Of a stretch of DNA of 64,000 bases, positions 59,654 to 64,000 are shown piece by piece. A program made the position numbers and the translations under genes. Location: NCBI RefSeq assembly GCF_900106595.1, contig NZ_FNNC01000005.1:62001-126000 (forward strand). Direction: 5' to 3'. The stretch is from Marinococcus luteus. Its GTDB lineage: Bacteria; Bacillota; Bacilli; Bacillales; Marinococcaceae. Every line of letters starts with the position of its first letter. The first letter of the stretch is position 1. The notes beneath the pieces were generated by a model that worked only from the letters and a program-made list of their open reading frames with translations, ran no database searches and had not been told where the DNA came from.

Positions 59654-60364
59654 ATGGATGAGAAAATATTAGTAGTCGATGATGAACAGCCAATTGCTGA
59701 TATATTGGAATTTAATCTTCAAAAAGAAGGATTTCAGGTTGTTTGTGCATATGACGGCGACGAAGCTTTAGAAAAGGTGGATAATTTCGGCCCGGACCTG
59801 ATTCTCCTTGACGTCATGCTTCCGAACAAGGACGGCATGGAAGTATGCAGAGAAGTCCGGAAGCGGTTTGATATGCCAATCATCATGTTAACTGCTAAAG
59901 ACGGTGAAATCGATAAGGTGCTCGGCCTTGAGCTCGGCGCAGATGACTATGTAACCAAGCCGTTCAGCAACCGGGAACTTCTGGCCAGAGTTAAAGCCAA
60001 TCTCCGCAGGAAGCAGCCGGCAGCAGAAGAAGGAAGCACCGAGCCGCAGAATGCTATAAAAATCGGTGACCTTCTCGTAGATCCGGATGCGTATTTAGTG
60101 ACAAAACGCGGTGAGCCGATAGATCTTACGCATCGTGAGTTTGAACTGGTCCTTTACCTCGGCCGCCATATCGGTCAGGTAATGACCAGAGAGCATCTTC
60201 TTCAGGCCGTGTGGGGCTATGATTACTTTGGGGACGTACGTACCGTGGACGTAACGGTGCGCCGTTTGAGAGAGAAAGTAGAAGACAATCCGAGTTTCCC
60301 TGAGTGGATTGTGACAAGACGTGGTGTTGGGTACTACTTAAAACATCCAGAACAGGAGAAGTAA
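59654..60364 (+). CDS. walR: Response regulator WalR (YycF)
   Basis: Essential OmpR-type regulator of cell-wall hydrolase genes. 236 residues. Receiver with DD (about 8-9), phospho-acceptor Asp in [10 protein letters not shown] (about 53) and Lys in YVTKPFS (about 102). The winged-helix output ends with [16 protein letters not shown] and [13 protein letters not shown] after GAGCGGTGGG. Followed at three bases by walK. Confidence 0.98.
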   Translation: MDEKILVVDDEQPIADILEFNLQKEGFQVVCAYDGDEALEKVDNFGPDLILLDVMLPNKDGMEVCREVRKRFDMPIIMLTAKDGEIDKVLGLELGADDYVTKPFSNRELLARVKANLRRKQPAAEEGSTEPQNAIKIGDLLVDPDAYLVTKRGEPIDLTHREFELVLYLGRHIGQVMTREHLLQAVWGYDYFGDVRTVDVTVRRLREKVEDNPSFPEWIVTRRGVGYYLKHPEQEK

Positions 60365-60367
60365 TGT

Positions 60368-62218
60368 ATGAAGATTATCGATTTTTTCAAATCGATTCAT
60401 TTTAAACTCATTTTGATCTTCGTTCTGCTGATTTTTGTAGCGATGCAGTTCATTACCGTATTTTTCACGAGCGCCCTTGAAGACACGCTCGTGGAAAATT
60501 TTAATGATACGCTCGCTGAGCAGACAGATCTTCTGGAGTATAATGTGCAGGAAGAACTGACACAGAGTCGAGGAGAAGACGATAATACGGTTCAGGAGGA
60601 TATCGATAGTTTATTAAGCCAATTTGCCAACTCAGGAGCAAACAATGATCCGGGACATTCGAGTCCGGAAGCCAGGGTGATCGGCTCCAACCAAATTATT
60701 TTAGGCACGTCGAACATAAACGAGCAGGATATCGTCAATAACCAATCAAACGATGATCTTGTACAGCGGGCGTTATTAGGGAACACGCTTGAAGAAGTGC
60801 GCTGGGATGCCGACAGCGGGCACAGGGTCAGCTTAATTGTGCGGCCGATCGAAGAAGACGGAGAAATTCTGGGTGTATTGTACGTGCGTTCTGATATGTC
60901 GAGCGTGTACAGCCTGGTAAATGACATCAGCAGTATTTTAATTGCAGCGAGCGTTATTGTGCTGATTTTAAACGCGATCCTTGGTATTTTGCTTGCCCGC
61001 ACGATTACACGGCCTATCGCAGACATGCAGCGCCAGGCGAAAATTATGGGGGAAGGAGACTTTTCCCGCAGAGTCCGCGTGTACGGCAACGATGAAATCG
61101 GGCAGTTGGCCCATTCCTTTAACCAGCTGACGCTGAAATTAAAAGAGAGCCAGGCAAGCACCGAGGACGAACGGAAGAAATTAAGCTCGGTTCTGACTCA
61201 TATGACAGATGGTGTTATAGCTACTGACGAACTCGGGCGCATTATATTAATGAACAAGCGCGCCGAGCAGCTTTTAAATAAAAACAGCGACGAAATGGAA
61301 GGCACATATATTACGGAAGCTCTGCACCTGTCAGAGACGCTGACATCGAGCGATCTGTATGATTACAATGAAGCAATCATGCTGGATTTCAGCAGCGAGG
61401 AACAGGATTTTCTGCTGCAGGCTAATTTTTCAATCGTGCGGAACGAAGACGGACCAGTTACCGGCCTGATTACCGTGCTTCATGACGTCACAGAGCAGGA
61501 AAAGATCGAAAGAGAGCGCCGGGAGTTTGTATCAAACGTTTCCCACGAATTAAGAACTCCGCTGACTACGCTGAAAAGCTACATGGAAGCTCTCGAAGAC
61601 GGGGCTATGCAGGACGAAAATCTGGGTCCCCGCTTTTTACAGGTGACCCAGAACGAAACGGACAGAATGATCCGGCTCGTGAACGACCTGCTTCAGCTTT
61701 CGCGGATGGATAGTGACGAAATCAGCTTAGACTTTTTTACTGTGGACTTGTCTGAAATGATCAATCAGGTGATTGAACGGTTTGAAATGATTAACAAGGA
61801 TAAAAATATTGCTTTTTATAAAGAGGTCCCTTCCTACCCGGTATACGTAGACATGGACAAAGACAGGATTTATCAAGTCTTTGATAATGTGCTTTCGAAT
61901 GCTGTGAAGTATTCGCCGGATGGCGGGGAGATCAGTGTGCAGATGTTTACGCGTGCCGATGCTGTGGATGTTGAAATCAGCGACCAGGGTGTAGGCATCC
62001 CGAAAGAAAGCCAGCACCGTATTTTTGACCGGTTTTACCGGGTGGATAAAGCGAGAGCGAGAAATCTCGGCGGCACTGGGCTCGGGCTTGCGATTGCCAA
62101 GGAATTTATCCATGCGCATGGCGGAAAGATTGCGGCTGACAGTGAATGGAAAAAAGGAACCACTATATTAATTACGCTGCCATATTCAGTGATTAATAAA
62201 GCGGAGGCTGGATCATGA
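60368..62218 (+). CDS. walK: Sensor histidine kinase WalK (YycG)
   Basis: Membrane kinase that phosphorylates WalR. 616 residues. Membrane helix 1 (about 13-33), extracytoplasmic Cache/PAS domain (about 35-180), helix 2 (about 183-205), HAMP (RTITRPIADMQRQA), cytoplasmic PAS (about 265-370), HisKA with phosphorylated His in SNVSHELRTPLT (about 388), and ATPase with N-box (DNVLSNAVKYSPDG), G1 DQGVGIP and G2 GTGLGLAIAKE. The ATG lies close to walR; its end overlaps walH by four bases. Confidence 0.98.
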   Translation: MKIIDFFKSIHFKLILIFVLLIFVAMQFITVFFTSALEDTLVENFNDTLAEQTDLLEYNVQEELTQSRGEDDNTVQEDIDSLLSQFANSGANNDPGHSSPEARVIGSNQIILGTSNINEQDIVNNQSNDDLVQRALLGNTLEEVRWDADSGHRVSLIVRPIEEDGEILGVLYVRSDMSSVYSLVNDISSILIAASVIVLILNAILGILLARTITRPIADMQRQAKIMGEGDFSRRVRVYGNDEIGQLAHSFNQLTLKLKESQASTEDERKKLSSVLTHMTDGVIATDELGRIILMNKRAEQLLNKNSDEMEGTYITEALHLSETLTSSDLYDYNEAIMLDFSSEEQDFLLQANFSIVRNEDGPVTGLITVLHDVTEQEKIERERREFVSNVSHELRTPLTTLKSYMEALEDGAMQDENLGPRFLQVTQNETDRMIRLVNDLLQLSRMDSDEISLDFFTVDLSEMINQVIERFEMINKDKNIAFYKEVPSYPVYVDMDKDRIYQVFDNVLSNAVKYSPDGGEISVQMFTRADAVDVEISDQGVGIPKESQHRIFDRFYRVDKARARNLGGTGLGLAIAKEFIHAHGGKIAADSEWKKGTTILITLPYSVINKAEAGS

Positions 62219-63579
62219 AAGAAACAATCAAATCCTGGACATTATCGATTTTAGTGATAGGCAGCCTGCTGCTTACCTGGCAGAACTGGTCGTTTCAGCC
62301 TGAATACGAAAATGTCAATTCCTCTGAAAGCGTACAGGAAACGACAGAAATAGCAGAAACAAGAGAAGCAGGAGAGGTCGTACGCCCCACTCAGGGAGTA
62401 GTGCGCTCAAATGGAAGCAGTTCTCTTATGACAGAAGATCAGGCTGCTTCTGATTTGGATAAAGTTTACCATCAGCTTGGAGAAGCTGATATTACCGAGA
62501 CATCAGTAACTGATCTGGATCACGATGAGCTCTATCAGAACGCTTCTTCAGCAGAATATTCGGTGGAGCTTGTATTTCCTTCGGCGGTCTCCTGGTCAAT
62601 GGTGAATGAGCTGTTTAGCTTTGAAGATGAAAGTAATGAAGTGGAAGAAGCGCTGGACGGGTCAATTGACCGGATCTTACTAACGGCTTCACCAGGGAGT
62701 GAAGAACTGAACGCTGTGTTTGTTTCTTATGATGAGGGAGTTGTCGTAAACAGCAATACGAACCTTGATAAAAATGAAATAGAATACGAGCAATATCTTG
62801 CAGAGCATGAAAGTATGCTTACCCATGATACCGATCAGGAAGGATACGAAAAGCATATTTATCTTCCGCAAGATCCGGGGGCACGTACTAATTACACCTA
62901 TGCTTCTACAGATTTATCTACAAATGAATTTCAGCAGGTATTGATAGCCGATGAAAATGCACAGAATCTCCAAACCTATACAAGTGATTCCACTGAAGTT
63001 ATTACAGACGGAACGAGAGAGCTGCGGATTAATAATGTCGGGGATTACTTGCGCTATGCAAATCCTACCTACTCTGAACAGACAGATGGAAATGATACAA
63101 GCAGTCTCATTTCTTCCTTTGAATTTGTAAACAACCATGCCGGATGGTCGGATGAATACCGGTATTATTCTTCGAGCACAGTAGACGGAGAAACCACGGA
63201 TACTTTTCGTATGAATAAAGGAGGGCTGCCGGTGTTCCGGGACTCCAACGGCAGTGATTTTGCCTCTATCCAGGTGTCGAATGTAGGCACGCAGACGACT
63301 GGGTATTCACGTCCACTGTTTGATTTGGAAAACAATCCGGTCAGAACGGGGGATGCCGGTGTTTCCACCGATCTTCCCACTGGGGAAGAAACGCTCGATG
63401 CTGTACAGGAGCAGTGCAGTTCTTCGCTGATTGAAGATATACAAATCGGCTACAGCATTTCAAGAAACGGGGAAAATTCCGGCTATTATGATATGGAGCC
63501 CGGTTGGTTTGTCCGCTGTGACGGCAGCTGGTCTCCAGTGGAATTTGGCGGAGACGATAACGAAGAAGGAGGAGAATAA
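62215..63579 (+). CDS. walH: WalK regulatory protein WalH (YycH)
   Basis: Membrane-anchored modulator of WalK in the walRKHI operon. 454 residues: one N-terminal helix (SWTLSILVIGSLLLTWQNW), then an extracytoplasmic domain that is very acidic and Ser/Thr-rich. The C-terminal VRCDGSWSPVEFG fits YycH. ATG inside the walK stop. In B. subtilis, WalH and WalI restrain WalK. Confidence 0.92.
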   Translation: MKETIKSWTLSILVIGSLLLTWQNWSFQPEYENVNSSESVQETTEIAETREAGEVVRPTQGVVRSNGSSSLMTEDQAASDLDKVYHQLGEADITETSVTDLDHDELYQNASSAEYSVELVFPSAVSWSMVNELFSFEDESNEVEEALDGSIDRILLTASPGSEELNAVFVSYDEGVVVNSNTNLDKNEIEYEQYLAEHESMLTHDTDQEGYEKHIYLPQDPGARTNYTYASTDLSTNEFQQVLIADENAQNLQTYTSDSTEVITDGTRELRINNVGDYLRYANPTYSEQTDGNDTSSLISSFEFVNNHAGWSDEYRYYSSSTVDGETTDTFRMNKGGLPVFRDSNGSDFASIQVSNVGTQTTGYSRPLFDLENNPVRTGDAGVSTDLPTGEETLDAVQEQCSSSLIEDIQIGYSISRNGENSGYYDMEPGWFVRCDGSWSPVEFGGDDNEEGGE

Positions 63580-63580
63580 G

Positions 63581-64000
63581 ATGGACTGGGCGAGAACAAA
63601 GACCATTTTTATTATTGTTTTCCTGCTTCTTAATACGTTTCTGTGTTACAGCTATTTAGAACAGCAGATTGAATACCAGGAAAGCTCTGCTTCTCAAACG
63701 GATGGGGAAGAAGCAGAGCAGCGCCTTTATGGTTTTAATGAAGACGATTTACCGGAACAGATTGAGCAGCTTCACCTTGAAGCAAGCTATGTGGATTTTG
63801 AAAGCGGCGGCCGCTCCCAAAAGGTAGAAGACAACTCAAATATTAATGATATTACGTATATATCCAACGAACGACTGATCGGAATGAGCGCCACGCTCGA
63901 GGAACCGGTGGAAATATCTGAGGATAACCGGAACGAGGATCTGGCTGCCTTTTTAAATGATTATGTCTGGAGTGCAGATGACTATGAGCAGGGCCAGATG
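63581..64000 (+). CDS. walI: WalK regulatory protein WalI (YycI), partial at window end
   Basis: 140 codons to the edge. Begins MDWARTKTIFIIVFLLLNTFL, one membrane helix as in YycI, then an acidic external segment (EQQIEYQESSASQTDGEE). ATG after AAGGAGG, one base after the walH stop. The rest lies outside the window. Confidence 0.93.
   Translation, partial: MDWARTKTIFIIVFLLLNTFLCYSYLEQQIEYQESSASQTDGEEAEQRLYGFNEDDLPEQIEQLHLEASYVDFESGGRSQKVEDNSNINDITYISNERLIGMSATLEEPVEISEDNRNEDLAAFLNDYVWSADDYEQGQM

Overview
This window is the chromosomal replication-origin region of a low-GC Gram-positive bacterium of the Bacillaceae. The order rpmH-rnpA-jag-mnmE-mnmG-rsmG-noc-soj-spo0J on one side of oriC and dnaA-dnaN-yaaA-recF-remB-gyrB-gyrA on the other is typical of Bacillus and its relatives. 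Very acidic extracytoplasmic proteins (OppA, WalH), a complete choline-to-glycine-betaine cluster and moderate GC suggest a halophilic or halo-alkaliphilic lineage. The species cannot be named from the sequence alone.

Layout from left to right. (1) 1-2750: a decayed methyl-accepting chemotaxis protein fragment, a YgaD-like ABC exporter, and an intergenic region holding a candidate small RNA. (2) 2750-8240: osmoprotection. A choline transporter resembling the animal high-affinity choline transporter family and a GbsR-type repressor run leftward, divergent from gbsA and gbsB, which convert choline to glycine betaine. (3) 8253-13618: an aldo/keto reductase, then leftward yaaL, recR, ebfC, dnaX, SRP RNA, a 56-residue small gene, tadA and tRNA-Ser(UGA). 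(4) 13701-19688: an oppABCDF oligopeptide importer. (5) 19960-24244: a DUF3899 membrane protein, an Lrp-type regulator, serS behind a T-box, and pdxST. (6) 24388-35999: dacA, guaB, a wrecked HD-GYP gene, gyrA, gyrB, remB, recF, yaaA and dnaN. (7) 36001-38110: dnaA flanked by two clusters of DnaA boxes, i.e. a bipartite oriC with DnaA-trio repeats on the dnaN side.

Right of the origin: rpmH and rnpA, then jag with no yidC/spoIIIJ between them. Next come mnmE, mnmG, rsmG, noc, soj and spo0J (with a perfect parS inside), a GNAT acetyltransferase, a DUF554 membrane protein, yyaC, a DUF951 protein, ychF, rpsF-ssb-rpsR, a 45-residue small gene, a DUF2232 protein, gdpP, rplI, dnaB and purA. The window ends with a tRNA cluster (Lys, Glu, Asp, a truncated tRNA, Phe) and walR-walK-walH-walI, the last cut by the edge.

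Most genes point away from oriC and so run with the replication fork; gbsAB and the DUF3899 gene are exceptions on the left arm. Most of the window is conserved housekeeping. The least explained signals are: a short RNA at about 2606-2685 whose loop is complementary to the ribosome-binding site of oppA 17 kb away; a perfect 16-bp-arm palindrome after guaB with a Noc-site-like centre; extra DnaA boxes outside oriC; the missing yidC; two very small genes; and a partial tRNA duplication.
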